Source: Martinezella rhizogenes
GTDB taxonomy: Bacteria; Pseudomonadota; Alphaproteobacteria; Rhizobiales; Rhizobiaceae
Length of the DNA: 64,000 nt
Reading direction: 5' to 3'
NCBI GenBank assembly: GCA_013322215.1
Contig: JAAMEZ010000006.1
Span: 1 to 64,000, forward strand
Within the stretch, counting starts at the first letter, position 1, and every line of letters starts with the position of its first letter. Made by a program: the position numbers and the translations under genes. Shown piece after piece: positions 17,846 through 28,446 of this stretch. Under the pieces are notes generated by a model that worked only from the letters and a program-made list of their open reading frames with translations, made no database searches and was not told the origin of the DNA.

Positions 17846-19120
17846 TCAGGCGTGCTTTTCAAGCCAGCCGGAGATAACGCCTTCCAGCGCCTCGACCAGG
17901 GCTTCGTCTTCCAGTTCCTCGACGATCTCCGCCACGAAGGCTTTGACCAGCATCGCACGAGCCTTGTTCTCGGGAATGCCGCGCGCCATCAGATAGTAGA
18001 GATGGTTCTTGTCGATATCTGCGACAGTGGCGCCATGACCGCACTGCACGTCATCAGCGAAGATTTCGAGCTCTGGCTTCACCGAGAACTCGGCATCGTC
18101 GGACATCAGCAGCGTGTTGCAGGCCATCTTGGCATCGGTCTTCTGCGCATCCGGTGCGACCCGGATCATGCCCTGGAAGACGCCGCGGGCGCGATCGAAC
18201 ACGACATTGCGGATGACTTCCGTCGATCCGGTGTTCGGAACATCATGGCCAAGCACCATCGTCACGTCGGTATGGGTATCGCCACCGAGCAGATTGATGC
18301 CGCGCAGCGTCAGATCGGCGCCCTCGCCCACAACCTTGATGTAGAGTTCCTGACGCACGAGCTTGCCGCCGGCGTTGATGACGAAGAGCCTGAGCTTGGC
18401 ATCCGCGCCGAGATCGATGCGGAGCTGGCCGAGATGCGTATCCTCGCTGCCCTGCTCCTGCAGGATGATCCACGTCACTTCCGCGCGTTCGCCGATCTTG
18501 ACTTCGCTCACCGATGAGACGAGCGCGGCAGCGCCCTCGACGGCCTGATGACGCTCGATGAGCGTCGCCTTGACGTCGGCACCAAAGGACACCGGCAGGC
18601 GGCTGTGGATCTGGCCGCCGGCATGAACGAACTGGATTTCCAGCGGCGCATCGAGTTCGGTGCCATCCGGAAAATCGATGACATAGCCGTCGCGCACGAA
18701 GCTGGCATTGATGCGCCCGATGGCGTCGTCCTTGCCGAGCGCTTCCAGACCGGCTGCAGCCGTGCCATTAATCAGGCTATCGGTATAACGCCCGATCGTC
18801 AGATCCTTGGCGGCAGCCTTCTCGCTCGCCTTGCCCTGAAGAAGGGTTACGACCGACGATCCTTCGACGATCGGCGGCAAAGCTTCGGCAAGGCCCTTGC
18901 CGATATCGCTCGGCACCAGACGGAGCAGGTTCTTGAAATCGGTGTAGTGCCAAGCCTCGATGCGGCGCGTCGGCAGGCCTGCGGTCTTCAGTTCGTCCAG
19001 CAGGCGATCGCGGACGGCGAAAACTTCGCCGTCGCCAGGCAGATCGCCCATCTGGTCATTATACGCCTCGATCAGCGCCGTTTCGGCTGATGTCAGGCGG
19101 TTCGTCGTCTGAATGTTCAT
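17846..19120 (-). CDS. sufD: Fe-S cluster scaffold protein SufD
   Basis: A 424-residue SufB/SufD-family protein, partner of SufB and SufC in the scaffold complex. Family segments: TRRIEAWHYTDFKNLLR, INASFVRDGYVI, the beta-helix core, and C-terminal KPELEIFADDVQCGHGATVADID, with the Cys and His expected at the SufB-SufD interface. I chose the ATG at 19120 (MNIQTTNRLTSAE), with GGAAAGGA upstream; the frame is open 24 codons further. Stops immediately before sufS. Confidence 0.93.
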   Translation of the reverse strand: MNIQTTNRLTSAETALIEAYNDQMGDLPGDGEVFAVRDRLLDELKTAGLPTRRIEAWHYTDFKNLLRLVPSDIGKGLAEALPPIVEGSSVVTLLQGKASEKAAAKDLTIGRYTDSLINGTAAAGLEALGKDDAIGRINASFVRDGYVIDFPDGTELDAPLEIQFVHAGGQIHSRLPVSFGADVKATLIERHQAVEGAAALVSSVSEVKIGERAEVTWIILQEQGSEDTHLGQLRIDLGADAKLRLFVINAGGKLVRQELYIKVVGEGADLTLRGINLLGGDTHTDVTMVLGHDVPNTGSTEVIRNVVFDRARGVFQGMIRVAPDAQKTDAKMACNTLLMSDDAEFSVKPELEIFADDVQCGHGATVADIDKNHLYYLMARGIPENKARAMLVKAFVAEIVEELEDEALVEALEGVISGWLEKHA

Positions 19121-19142
19121 CGACGTGTCCTTTCCGCCTCGA

Positions 19143-19898
19143 TCAGGCTGCAGCGCCGATGATGTCGGCATAGCCGTTGGCTTCGAGTTCATGCGCCAGC
19201 GTCTTGTCGCCGGACTTGATCACCTGGCCCTTGTAAAGGACGTGAACGGTGTCCGGAACGATATAGTCGAGCAGGCGCTGATAGTGGGTGATGACGATCA
19301 CGGCGCGGTCAGGCGAACGCAGCGCGTTGACGCCATCGGCGACGATCTTCAATGCGTCGATATCGAGACCGGAATCGGTTTCGTCGAGGACGCAAAGCTG
19401 CGGCTGCAGCAGTGCCATCTGCAGGATTTCGGCGCGCTTCTTTTCACCACCGGAGAAGCCGACGTTGAGCGGACGCTTCAGCATGTCCATGTTGATCTGC
19501 AGCTTGGCCGCAGCATCCTTGACGCGACGGATGAAATCCGGCGTCGTCAGTTCCTCTTCGCCGCGCGCCTTGCGCTGCTCGTTGAGCGCCACCTTCAGGA
19601 ACTGCATGGTAGCAACGCCCGGAATTTCCACCGGATACTGGAAGGCGAGGAAGATGCCCTTTGCGGCGCGTTCGGCAGCATCGAGTTCGAGAATGCTCTC
19701 GCCGTTATAAAGGATGTCACCCTCGGTGACTTCATAGTCCTCGCGGCCGGCGAGGATGTAGGAGAGCGTCGACTTGCCGGAGCCGTTCGGTCCCATGATG
19801 GCAGCGACTTCGCCCGCTTTCACGGTCAGGTTCAGGCCGCGAATGATCTCGGTACCGTCTTCGGCGATACGGGCGTGCAGGTTCTTGATTTCAAGCAT
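19143..19898 (-). CDS. sufC: Fe-S assembly ATPase SufC
   Basis: A 251-residue cytosolic ABC-type ATPase. Walker A is MGPNGSGKSTLSYIL, the signature is NVGFSGGEKKRAEILQ, and Walker B is CVLDETDSGLDIDAL, followed by the switch His in VIVITHYQRLL. SufC drives conformational change in SufBD. Start supported by AGGATATTAAAATG. Lies between sufB (71 bases upstream) and sufD (22 bases downstream). Confidence 0.96.
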   Translation of the reverse strand: MLEIKNLHARIAEDGTEIIRGLNLTVKAGEVAAIMGPNGSGKSTLSYILAGREDYEVTEGDILYNGESILELDAAERAAKGIFLAFQYPVEIPGVATMQFLKVALNEQRKARGEEELTTPDFIRRVKDAAAKLQINMDMLKRPLNVGFSGGEKKRAEILQMALLQPQLCVLDETDSGLDIDALKIVADGVNALRSPDRAVIVITHYQRLLDYIVPDTVHVLYKGQVIKSGDKTLAHELEANGYADIIGAAA

Positions 19899-19969
19899 TT
19901 TAATATCCTATCGCAGGAATGAGGGTGCGGCGCGCCTGGCGCGCCAAAGCTAATTTTGTTTCGTGGACG

Positions 19970-21439
<1,470 letters not shown>

Positions 21440-21478
21440 TTCGTTCTCCAATCTCGCCGGATCCAAGGTCCGGCAGCT

Positions 21479-21508
21479 TGTCAACGTTGCGGCAGACTTA
21501 TGTCTGCC
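21479..21508 (-). promoter_or_regulatory. Perfect inverted repeat next to a TTGACA box in the sufB leader
   Basis: GGCAGAC-TTAT-GTCTGCC (21491-21508) is a 7-bp perfect inverted repeat. On the minus strand it lies six bases before TTGACA (21484-21479), which is 40 bases from the sufB ATG. That arrangement suits an internal promoter with an operator, or an RNA hairpin in the spacer between the desulfurase gene and sufB. Neither is proven; no clear -10 box is visible. Confidence 0.4.
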
Positions 21509-21585
21509 CCCTATGTAGTCGGCCAAAAGGGACTTTTCACCCCGCTTGGCAAGCGGAAATTTCGGTTTCCGCAAAATTGTGGCCG

Positions 21586-22752
21586 TCAGGCCGCCGCACC
21601 CGCCAGCTTGCGCCTTCCCGCTATGCGGGCAAACGCGGCGATTGCGCGATCGATATCCGCTTCGGTTGTGGTCGGCCCCAGCGAAATACGGAGAGCTCCG
21701 AGTTTCGGGTCGCATCCCATTGCCACGAGCACATGGCTTTCGCCGACCTTGCCCGACGAGCAGGCGGAACCGGCAGAAATCGCCACGCCTTCCAGGTCGA
21801 AGGCGATCTGGCCGGTTTCGGATTTCAGTCCCGGCAGCGTGAAGAAGCTGGTGTTCGGAACACGCGGGCCATCCTTTCCATGAACGATGACATCCGGCGC
21901 CGCCAGCTCCATCCCTGCTTCCAGCCGGTCGCGCAATGAAGCGATCGCAGCATTGCGCACATCGAAGTCCACAGCAGCTGCTTCGGCAGCTGCACCGAAT
22001 CCGATGATGGCAAGCGTATTTTCCGTGCCCGAGCGGTGGCCCTTCTCCTGACCGCCGCCATGGATCAACGGCTTCGGCATCAGCACCTCACCGCGCGAGA
22101 CGAGTGCGCCGACACCCTTCGGCCCACCGATCTTGTGCGAGGACACGATGAGGAAATCCGCACCGATCGTATTGATATCGAGCAGAACGCGGCCGGCCGC
22201 CTGAACGGCATCCACCACGAAGAGACCGCCCGCTGCCTGAACAAGCTTGGCTGCCTCTGCGACAGGCTGGACAATTCCGGTCTCATTGTTCGCGAGCATG
22301 ATGGCGACCATCGGCAGACCGCTCGCCTTGTCATGGGCTGATAGCATGGTCTCCAGCGCAGCAAGATCGACCGTGCCGTCCGATGTCACGGGTATTTCGC
22401 TCACATTGTCCTTGGCAAATCGCCCGCCTTCGCGCACGGCCGGATGCTCGACGGCCGATATGTAAAGGTGGCTGACGACAAGCGGCGTCCGCCCCATGCG
22501 AAATTCCGGCGTCAACACCATATTGGCGGCCTCGGTCGCACCGCTGGTGAAAACCACATGGGCAGGCTCCGCGCCCGTCAGCCTTGCAACCTGCCGGCGT
22601 GCGGCCTCGACAGCTGCGCGTGCTGCCCTACCTTCACCGTGAACGGAATTGGGGTTGCCTTGAATATCCATCGCACGCAGCATTGCTTCGCGGGCCGCCG
22701 GATGGAGCGGTGCGGTAGCATTCCAATCGAGATAAAGGCGTGTTGCCGCCAT
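21586..22752 (-). CDS. Cysteine desulfurase, IscS/NifS type
   Basis: A 388-residue group I PLP-dependent cysteine desulfurase. Conserved segments: [31 protein letters not shown], the PLP lysine in [35 protein letters not shown] and the catalytic Cys loop [12 protein letters not shown]. It heads the suf locus, 146 bases upstream of sufB, and the locus also has sufS, so two desulfurases feed one scaffold. IscS is the closest name, but NifS- or SufS1-type naming is possible. The regulator gene often found near such loci (IscR/Rrf2) is not in this window. Confidence 0.92.
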   Translation of the reverse strand: MAATRLYLDWNATAPLHPAAREAMLRAMDIQGNPNSVHGEGRAARAAVEAARRQVARLTGAEPAHVVFTSGATEAANMVLTPEFRMGRTPLVVSHLYISAVEHPAVREGGRFAKDNVSEIPVTSDGTVDLAALETMLSAHDKASGLPMVAIMLANNETGIVQPVAEAAKLVQAAGGLFVVDAVQAAGRVLLDINTIGADFLIVSSHKIGGPKGVGALVSRGEVLMPKPLIHGGGQEKGHRSGTENTLAIIGFGAAAEAAAVDFDVRNAAIASLRDRLEAGMELAAPDVIVHGKDGPRVPNTSFFTLPGLKSETGQIAFDLEGVAISAGSACSSGKVGESHVLVAMGCDPKLGALRISLGPTTTEADIDRAIAAFARIAGRRKLAGAAA

Positions 22753-22878
22753 AATCTTCTTCCTGCGCGACTTTGCTTTGCTGCGACCGGCTCATTTTCC
22801 TTGAAATTTCAGCCGGGCATGCCTTATGACACGTTCCACAAACCGTTGCACAAACAACGCGCGGACCACCGCATCAAG

Positions 22879-22895
22879 TTTCGAATTGTTCTAAA
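22879..22895. promoter_or_regulatory. ICE/Irr-like palindrome in the suf/hydrolase divergent promoter
   Basis: TTTCGAA-TTG-TTCTAAA is a 17-base palindrome with one mismatch between half-sites, close to the iron-control element (TTTAGAA-N3-TTCTAAA type) reported for rhizobial Irr. It lies 127 bases before the desulfurase start and 91 bases before the divergent hydrolase. A second palindrome, TTCTAGAA, follows at 22901-22908. The match is by eye from memory of the consensus. Confidence 0.5.
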
Positions 22896-22985
22896 CTGCG
22901 TTCTAGAAAAGATGAGCGCATTCGTCAAGTCAACTTGCTGCGTGCCGTAGGGTTTGAACGCAGAAAAAGAAGAGCCGGAGTATCG

Positions 22986-23663
22986 ATGCCCGAAGTAATT
23001 TTCAACGGCCCCGCGGGTCGCCTTGAAGGCCGCTATCAGCCCTCCAAGGAAAAGAGCGCCCCGATCGCGATTATCCTTCATCCCCATCCGCAATTTGGCG
23101 GCACGATGAACAATCAGGTCGTCTACCAGCTCTTCTATATGTTCCAGAAGCGCGGTTTCACGACACTCCGCTTCAATTTTCGCGGTATCGGCCGCAGCCA
23201 GGGCGAGTTCGATCACGGCGCCGGTGAGCTTTCCGATGCAGCCTCGGCACTCGACTGGGTGCAGAGCCTCCATCCCGATTCGAAGAGCTGCTGGGTTGCC
23301 GGCTATTCCTTCGGCGCCTGGATCGGCATGCAGCTGTTGATGCGCCGTCCGGAAATCGAAGGCTTCATGTCGATCGCACCGCAGCCGAACATCTACGACT
23401 TCTCCTTCCTGGCACCCTGCCCGTCATCCGGCCTGATCATCAACGGCGATGCCGACAAGGTTGCCCCGGAGAAGGACGTCAACGGCCTCGTCGAGAAGCT
23501 GAAGACGCAGAAGGGCATCCTGATCACACACAAGGTCGTGCCGGGCGCCAACCACTTCTTCAACGGCCAGGTCGAAACGCTGCTGGGCGAATGCGAGGAC
23601 TATCTCGATCGTCGCCTCAACGGCGAACTGGTGCCGGAGCCGGCCGCCAAGCGCATCCGCTAA
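22986..23663 (+). CDS. Alpha/beta hydrolase of the small dienelactone-hydrolase-like group
   Basis: A 225-residue hydrolase with LHPHPQFGGTMNNQVVYQLF, FNFRGIGRSQGEFDHGAGELSDA, nucleophile elbow AGYSFGAWIGMQL, NGDADKVAP and the His in VVPGANHFFNG. This set is typical of a widely conserved proteobacterial hydrolase family of unknown substrate. The ATG at 22986 is preceded by GGAGTATCG. It is divergent from the suf locus and convergent with a GNAT gene 11 bases away. The extension to 22935 is unlikely. Confidence 0.85.
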   Translation: MPEVIFNGPAGRLEGRYQPSKEKSAPIAIILHPHPQFGGTMNNQVVYQLFYMFQKRGFTTLRFNFRGIGRSQGEFDHGAGELSDAASALDWVQSLHPDSKSCWVAGYSFGAWIGMQLLMRRPEIEGFMSIAPQPNIYDFSFLAPCPSSGLIINGDADKVAPEKDVNGLVEKLKTQKGILITHKVVPGANHFFNGQVETLLGECEDYLDRRLNGELVPEPAAKRIR

Positions 23664-23674
23664 GGAAACGGCTT

Positions 23675-24190
23675 TTACCGAGCCATTGCAAACGTAGGAC
23701 ATAGTATCCCGTCGATCATCATCGACGGGTGATCCTGCATGCCGATCTTTCTTAGAACCCGCTGCGATGCTGCATTTTCAGGATGCGTGAAGGCGATGAA
23801 TTGCTTCGCCAAGCCGCGGCTGAAAAACCACTGCGACAGTGCACCGGCAATTTCCGTGGCATAGCCGTTGCCCCAGGCCTCTTGTCGAAGAGAATAGCCG
23901 AGCTCGAACTCGCCCCGACCGCTTTCCTGAAAGCGCGAAAGGCCGGCACGGCCGATAAAGCGGCCATCCTCACGGCGCAGCATCTTGTATTTGGTCGTGC
24001 CGTCGCGCACCTGTTCTCCGAACCAGCTTTTCAGCCGCTCCTCAGCCTTGTCCAGCGTCCAAGGAGCCGCGCCTGAAAGATAGCGCGTCGTTTCGATTGT
24101 CGAATGCAATTGCCGAATCATTTCGGCATCACCCTTGTCCCACATCGTCAGAACGAGGCGCCGGGTTTCGAGTATGATGGTATCACTCAT
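23675..24190 (-). CDS. GNAT family N-acetyltransferase (RimJ/RimL-like)
   Basis: A 171-residue acetyltransferase of the RimJ/RimL type: LETRRLVLTMWDKGDAEMI at the N-terminus, IGRAGLSRF and FELGYSLRQEAWGNGYATEIAG (acetyl-CoA loop), and FTHPENAASQRVLRKIGMQ. It transfers acetyl from acetyl-CoA to an amine of unknown identity. Start at 24190 (MSDTIILETRRL) fits the fold; the frame stays open 22 codons upstream. Confidence 0.87.
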   Translation of the reverse strand: MSDTIILETRRLVLTMWDKGDAEMIRQLHSTIETTRYLSGAAPWTLDKAEERLKSWFGEQVRDGTTKYKMLRREDGRFIGRAGLSRFQESGRGEFELGYSLRQEAWGNGYATEIAGALSQWFFSRGLAKQFIAFTHPENAASQRVLRKIGMQDHPSMMIDGILCPTFAMAR

Positions 24191-24323
24191 CTGCCTGCCT
24201 GTTTTCGTGGTGGATCTCCAGCCTGCCGTAACCTGTATGGCAGCGCCGATTGGCAACTGGACGGTCAGTGCTAAACGCTCGGCCTGATTTCAACAAGCCG
24301 ATCAAGCGACAATTCCGAATGAG

Positions 24324-24345
24324 AAGGCCCGCCGAAGCGGGCCTT
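24324..24345 (-). terminator. Terminator hairpin of the caspase-like gene
   Basis: On the minus strand a perfect 9-bp stem AAGGCCCGC / GCGGGCCTT closes a TTCG tetraloop, starting 12 bases after the stop of the caspase-like gene. The stable UUCG loop and position fit a terminator, though only the stem's own TT and a CTCATT tail follow. Confidence 0.65.
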
Positions 24346-24356
24346 GAGATTATCGG

Positions 24357-26777
24357 TCAGTGGCATGCCGGCAGGCCGGGAGCGCCGCACTTTTTCTTTT
24401 CCAGTGGCTTCTGCGGCGGAGGCGGAGGTAGTCTCTTCACCTGCTGCTGCACGACCTTCGGCTGCGGTTGGGGCTTCGGCTGAGCCTGCGGCTTGGGTGC
24501 GGGCGCCTGGGCTGCAACATGCGGCACCGGCCTGGGCTGCGCAGGAGCCGGATTGGCTTGCCGAGGCGGCGCAGCGGCAACACGAGGCTGATTGTGGGCC
24601 TGAGGTTGGTTGCTGGGGATCGCCTTGGGCTTTGCCGGCGTCCTTGCGGCGACGGCCGGGGCATGCGCATTGGGTTTCGGCGCAGCAACAACCGGATTCG
24701 GTTTGCCGCTTGGCGCTGCTTGCGGTGCCGGGGTCTTGGCAATCTGGTTTTGCCCCTTCACGGCAGGCGTATTACCAATAGTCGGCTGCGGCTGCTGCCC
24801 CTTGGCGCCGGGCAGCGCATGTGCACTGGCGTTCGGTGTGGCCTGCGGCTGTTGAGCCTGTTTCGTCTGCGCTGCTCCAGCATTGGCCGGCAGCTTGCCC
24901 GTGGCGGGCAGAGGCTGACCGTTCGCACCGGGAAGTGCGTGCGCATTGGGCGCGGCTTGCGGCGATTGCCCCTGCTTCGTCTGAGCCGTTCCCTGATTGA
25001 CGGGCAGCTTGCCGCCGGTCGGCAACGGCTGACCATTGGCGCCTGGAAGCGCGTGGGCAGCAGTATTTCCGCCTTGCGGCTGAGCCGAAGGTACGACGGC
25101 CGGAGCTGCTCCAGGTGCTGCCTTGACGGCTGCAGCCGGGTTCTGCTTCTGCAGAACCGCCGCTTTCTTCTGCACCGATGGCGGCAGGGCAACATGCAAC
25201 GCCGCGGCACCCGCGCCAGCAATGACGGCGGCGCCGGCAAGCTTCTGGCCGGTCGTCAGCCCGGGTGCGGCGGGCGCAGCCCCATTCTCATTGACGGTCG
25301 TGTTGTTGTTGATGACCGTCGTGTTGTTCACGACCGTATTGTGGATGTTGTTGAAGATGATGTTGTTTTCGGGCGGTGCGATGTCGCGTGGCGGCTCGAC
25401 CCATGCAGGGACCGGAACGAAGACGGGCGCAGGCAGCACGTAAACATCGACAGAGGGGTCCGGCGGCGCCAGCACCACGAAATCCGGTGGCGGCGGTGCC
25501 AGGAAGACAACGGGCGGCGGCGGCGCATAGCCGAAATCGGCATCGTCGAAATAAAGCACCGGCCGGTCGACATAGACCACTTCCGGCGGCGGTGGCGGCG
25601 GCACGTCATACTCGATGACAGCAAATGACGGGGGCGGCTCGAGAGCTGCCTCGAAATGCTCGAGACGGCGACGGGCATCCCATACGTGGGGACCACGCGG
25701 ATAACGCCTCAGATAGGACCAATAGGCCTCTGGCGTGTCGGCAATCCAGGTCTCGCGCCAGGTGATCGCCTCGCGGCGGGCGGCAACAATGGCGCGGACA
25801 CGCCTGACCATGGAATCGTTCGGATAGGCGGCGAGGAAATCCTCATAGCCCTGCAGCGTGTCTCGATCGAGCGCAGCGAAATAGGCATCCCGCTCGTCGA
25901 AATCGCGGATCGGCTTTGTCCGGTTTGCCACATCCTCAGTGTTCGACACCGCAGCAGCCGGCGCATTCGGACCACGATCGAAAAAGTTGAATGCGTTCTT
26001 GAACTTGGAAGCATCCCACGAGATTTCGGCACCCTTGGTGAGATCGCCGACACGCAAGCGTGTGCGATCGAACACATCGTCAAGTGACAGGCCACCGACA
26101 CGGATCATCTCCGCCAGCGCATGCGCGTAGGAACCATAGGGCCCGGCCTCCTGCGGTGCGACCGTGCCGGGCGCCGCATTGAACGCGATCAGCTGATTGA
26201 CGTCGGGATCGACCAATGCCAGGCCGCCAGCCAGCGGCTGACTGGATTGCACGAAGGGATTGGCCCTCGCCGCATCCAGCACGACGATACTGCCGCGATT
26301 GTTGATCGCCGACAGCGATTTGGTGAAGTCGCTCACGCGGATCGCCTGGACAGGGACATCCGTGGCATTGGCGATTTGCGCGTCTACGGGCACGAAATAG
26401 TTATCGCCCTGATATTGCACACCATAGCCCGCCAGATAGACGAAGACGACGGTATTGGGGCCTGACGCGTTCGCTTTCGTCAGAAAGTCGCGCATCGCGT
26501 CGCGCATGCCGTTCTGGTCGAGATCACGCGCGCCGATCACGTCGAAGCCCGCGGCCTGCAGCGTTTGCGCGATGAGACCGGCATCGTTGGCCGGCGTCGG
26601 CAGCGCGCCCACCTTGTAGGCGGCGTTACCCACGACAAACGCTATTCTCTTTTCAGGGGAACCTTGAGCTTCGGCCGGATTCGCAGCAGCGACACCGGCC
26701 AAAACCAACATCATGGCAAAAAATGCCCAGATCGTCTTTTTGGATGACAATCCCATCTTCGAAAGCAGAGGCGACAT
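24357..26777 (-). CDS. Secreted caspase-fold (peptidase C14-like) protein lacking both catalytic residues, with proline-rich repeat tail
   Basis: An 806-residue protein from the ATG at 26777 (a TTG at 26822 could add 15 residues). A signal peptide ends near ANPAEAQG. A caspase p20-like domain follows: AFVVGNAAYKVGALPTPANDA, then VYLAGYG where FYAGHG is usual (catalytic His replaced by Tyr, ~residue 118), then VLDAARANP where LDACR is usual (catalytic Cys replaced by Ala, ~residue 170). A region with proline clusters, an Asn-rich stretch and three HALPGA-(N/K)-GQ repeats leads to a basic, proline-rich end with two cysteines. It is probably a non-proteolytic periplasmic or envelope binding module. 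Flanked by GNAT and tyrS genes; monocistronic. Confidence 0.8.
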   Translation of the reverse strand: MSPLLSKMGLSSKKTIWAFFAMMLVLAGVAAANPAEAQGSPEKRIAFVVGNAAYKVGALPTPANDAGLIAQTLQAAGFDVIGARDLDQNGMRDAMRDFLTKANASGPNTVVFVYLAGYGVQYQGDNYFVPVDAQIANATDVPVQAIRVSDFTKSLSAINNRGSIVVLDAARANPFVQSSQPLAGGLALVDPDVNQLIAFNAAPGTVAPQEAGPYGSYAHALAEMIRVGGLSLDDVFDRTRLRVGDLTKGAEISWDASKFKNAFNFFDRGPNAPAAAVSNTEDVANRTKPIRDFDERDAYFAALDRDTLQGYEDFLAAYPNDSMVRRVRAIVAARREAITWRETWIADTPEAYWSYLRRYPRGPHVWDARRRLEHFEAALEPPPSFAVIEYDVPPPPPPEVVYVDRPVLYFDDADFGYAPPPPVVFLAPPPPDFVVLAPPDPSVDVYVLPAPVFVPVPAWVEPPRDIAPPENNIIFNNIHNTVVNNTTVINNNTTVNENGAAPAAPGLTTGQKLAGAAVIAGAGAAALHVALPPSVQKKAAVLQKQNPAAAVKAAPGAAPAVVPSAQPQGGNTAAHALPGANGQPLPTGGKLPVNQGTAQTKQGQSPQAAPNAHALPGANGQPLPATGKLPANAGAAQTKQAQQPQATPNASAHALPGAKGQQPQPTIGNTPAVKGQNQIAKTPAPQAAPSGKPNPVVAAPKPNAHAPAVAARTPAKPKAIPSNQPQAHNQPRVAAAPPRQANPAPAQPRPVPHVAAQAPAPKPQAQPKPQPQPKVVQQQVKRLPPPPPQKPLEKKKCGAPGLPACH
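24790..25060 (-). repeat. Three degenerate coding repeats (HALPGA-(N/K)-GQ units) in the caspase-like protein
   Basis: Units of about 38 residues each start with AHALPGANGQPLP or AHALPGAKGQQPQ and continue KLP-N-GxAQTKQxQxPQA. The first two are nearly identical (around 25030 and 24915), the third (around 24800) has diverged. This is internal tandem duplication within the low-complexity Pro/Ala/Gln tail. Confidence 0.7.
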
Positions 26778-27077
26778 ACCGGTTTCTTTCACGAAACATG
26801 AGGTGCGTACGGGGATCAACAAGAAATCACTAGGATTTGATTCGGGCGAATGCGCGGCTTATTCCCGGCGGCTTCGCGGCGATGTTACGGTCTATTGACG
26901 TTCAGAAGCATTTATTTACAAACCGCATCCGACCTGTGACACTGATCGAAACTTGATCTCGTAGCCACCAAAATGGTGACGCGCCGGTAAATCAGTGATA
27001 AACGCGCCCCGCGACTTTCAACAACACCAGCGACTTCGCCGCATCCTCCAAGGCTGCGGCCTCGAGAGACCAAGATC
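26778..27077. other. Divergent intergenic region, caspase-like gene / tyrS
   Basis: Three hundred bases that must hold both promoters. A TTGACG at 26895-26900 is a possible plus-strand -35 box. I see no riboswitch, T-box leader, hairpin terminator or repeat here, and no coding frame with a ribosome site. Confidence 0.4.
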
Positions 27078-28334
27078 ATGGCTGAGTTCAAATCCGATTT
27101 CCTGCACACCCTGCAAGAGCGCGGCTTCATTCATCAGATTTCCGATGAAGCCGGCCTCGACGACCTCTTCGCCAAGGAAACCGTGACGGCCTATATCGGC
27201 TTCGATCCAACGGCATCGAGCCTGCATGCAGGTTCGCTGATCCAGATCATGATGCTGCACTGGATGCAGGCAACCGGCCATCGACCCATTTCGCTGATGG
27301 GCGGCGGCACCGGCATGGTCGGCGACCCCTCCTTCAAGGAAGAGTCCCGCCAGCTCATGACGATCGATACGATCGAGAACAATATTGCTTCGATCAAGCG
27401 CTGCTTCTCGAACTACCTCACCTATGGCGAGGGTCCGAAGGACGCGTTGATGATCAACAACGCAGAATGGCTGCGCTCGCTGAATTATCTCGAATTTCTG
27501 CGCGATGTCGGTCGCCATTTCTCGGTCAACCGCATGCTGTCCTTTGACAGCGTGAAGACCCGGCTTGATCGTGAGCAGTCCTTGTCGTTCCTCGAATTCA
27601 ACTACATGATCCTGCAGGCCTACGATTTCGTTGAGCTGGCAAAGCGCTATGATTGCCGCCTGCAGATGGGCGGTTCGGACCAGTGGGGCAATATCGTCAA
27701 TGGTATCGATCTCGGTCACCGTATGGGGACGAGGCAGCTCTTCGCGCTGACCTCGCCGCTGCTGACGACGGCGTCCGGCGCCAAGATGGGCAAGTCTGCC
27801 ACCGGCGCAGTCTGGCTGAACGCCGACCTGCTCTCGGCCTATGACTTCTGGCAGTACTGGCGCAACACCGAGGATGCGGACGTCTCCCGCTTCCTCAAGC
27901 TCTACACGACGCTGCCGATGGACGAGATCGCTCGCCTCTCCGCGCTTGCCGGTTCCGAGATCAACGAGGTCAAGAAGATCCTCGCGACCGAAGTTACCGC
28001 GATCCTTCACGGCCGCGCGGCAGCCGAGCAGGCAGCGGAAACTGCGCGCAAGACCTTCGAGGAAGGCGGCCTGTCAGAAAACCTGCCTTCGATCGACGTC
28101 CCGGCTTCCGAACTTGGAGCCGGAATCGGGCTTCTGGCTCTGATCGTCCGTGCCGGCCTTGCCGCCTCCAACGGCGAAGCTCGACGCCACGTCCAGGGCG
28201 GCGCAGTGCGTATTAACGACCAGGCTGTCAGCGACGAGCGCAAGATCATTGGCACCGGTGAGGTCACCGCCGATGGCGTCATCAAGCTGTCGCTCGGCAA
28301 GAAGAAGCACATCCTGATCCGCCCGGCCGCCTGA
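27078..28334 (+). CDS. tyrS: Tyrosyl-tRNA synthetase
   Basis: A 418-residue class I aminoacyl-tRNA synthetase. The HIGH-equivalent is in [18 protein letters not shown], substrate-binding [20 protein letters not shown] follows, and the KMSKS-equivalent reads [16 protein letters not shown]-terminal S4 domain ends [14 protein letters not shown]. It charges tRNA-Tyr. GAGAG lies seven bases before the ATG. Essential housekeeping gene with its own terminator. Confidence 0.97.
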   Translation: MAEFKSDFLHTLQERGFIHQISDEAGLDDLFAKETVTAYIGFDPTASSLHAGSLIQIMMLHWMQATGHRPISLMGGGTGMVGDPSFKEESRQLMTIDTIENNIASIKRCFSNYLTYGEGPKDALMINNAEWLRSLNYLEFLRDVGRHFSVNRMLSFDSVKTRLDREQSLSFLEFNYMILQAYDFVELAKRYDCRLQMGGSDQWGNIVNGIDLGHRMGTRQLFALTSPLLTTASGAKMGKSATGAVWLNADLLSAYDFWQYWRNTEDADVSRFLKLYTTLPMDEIARLSALAGSEINEVKKILATEVTAILHGRAAAEQAAETARKTFEEGGLSENLPSIDVPASELGAGIGLLALIVRAGLAASNGEARRHVQGGAVRINDQAVSDERKIIGTGEVTADGVIKLSLGKKKHILIRPAA

Positions 28335-28370
28335 CGGGCCAATACACGAACAATAAACGAACAATAAACA

Positions 28371-28398
28371 AAGCCGGCGCCCCCTCGCCGGCTTTTTT
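28371..28398 (+). terminator. Intrinsic terminator of tyrS
   Basis: AAGCCGGCG / CGCCGGCTT form a 9-bp stem around a 6-base loop with T residues continuing to 28398, 37 bases after the stop. Classical form. Confidence 0.92.
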
Positions 28399-28446
28399 GT
28401 GTCTGTCCACCTGAAGGTCGTCGGTCGACGGAATGAACCGGCTTGG

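Noticed and set aside
16496..18517. 673-codon plus-strand frame across sufT, sufS and sufD
   Set aside because: Crosses three conserved minus-strand genes; His/Arg-rich composition typical of a shadow frame.
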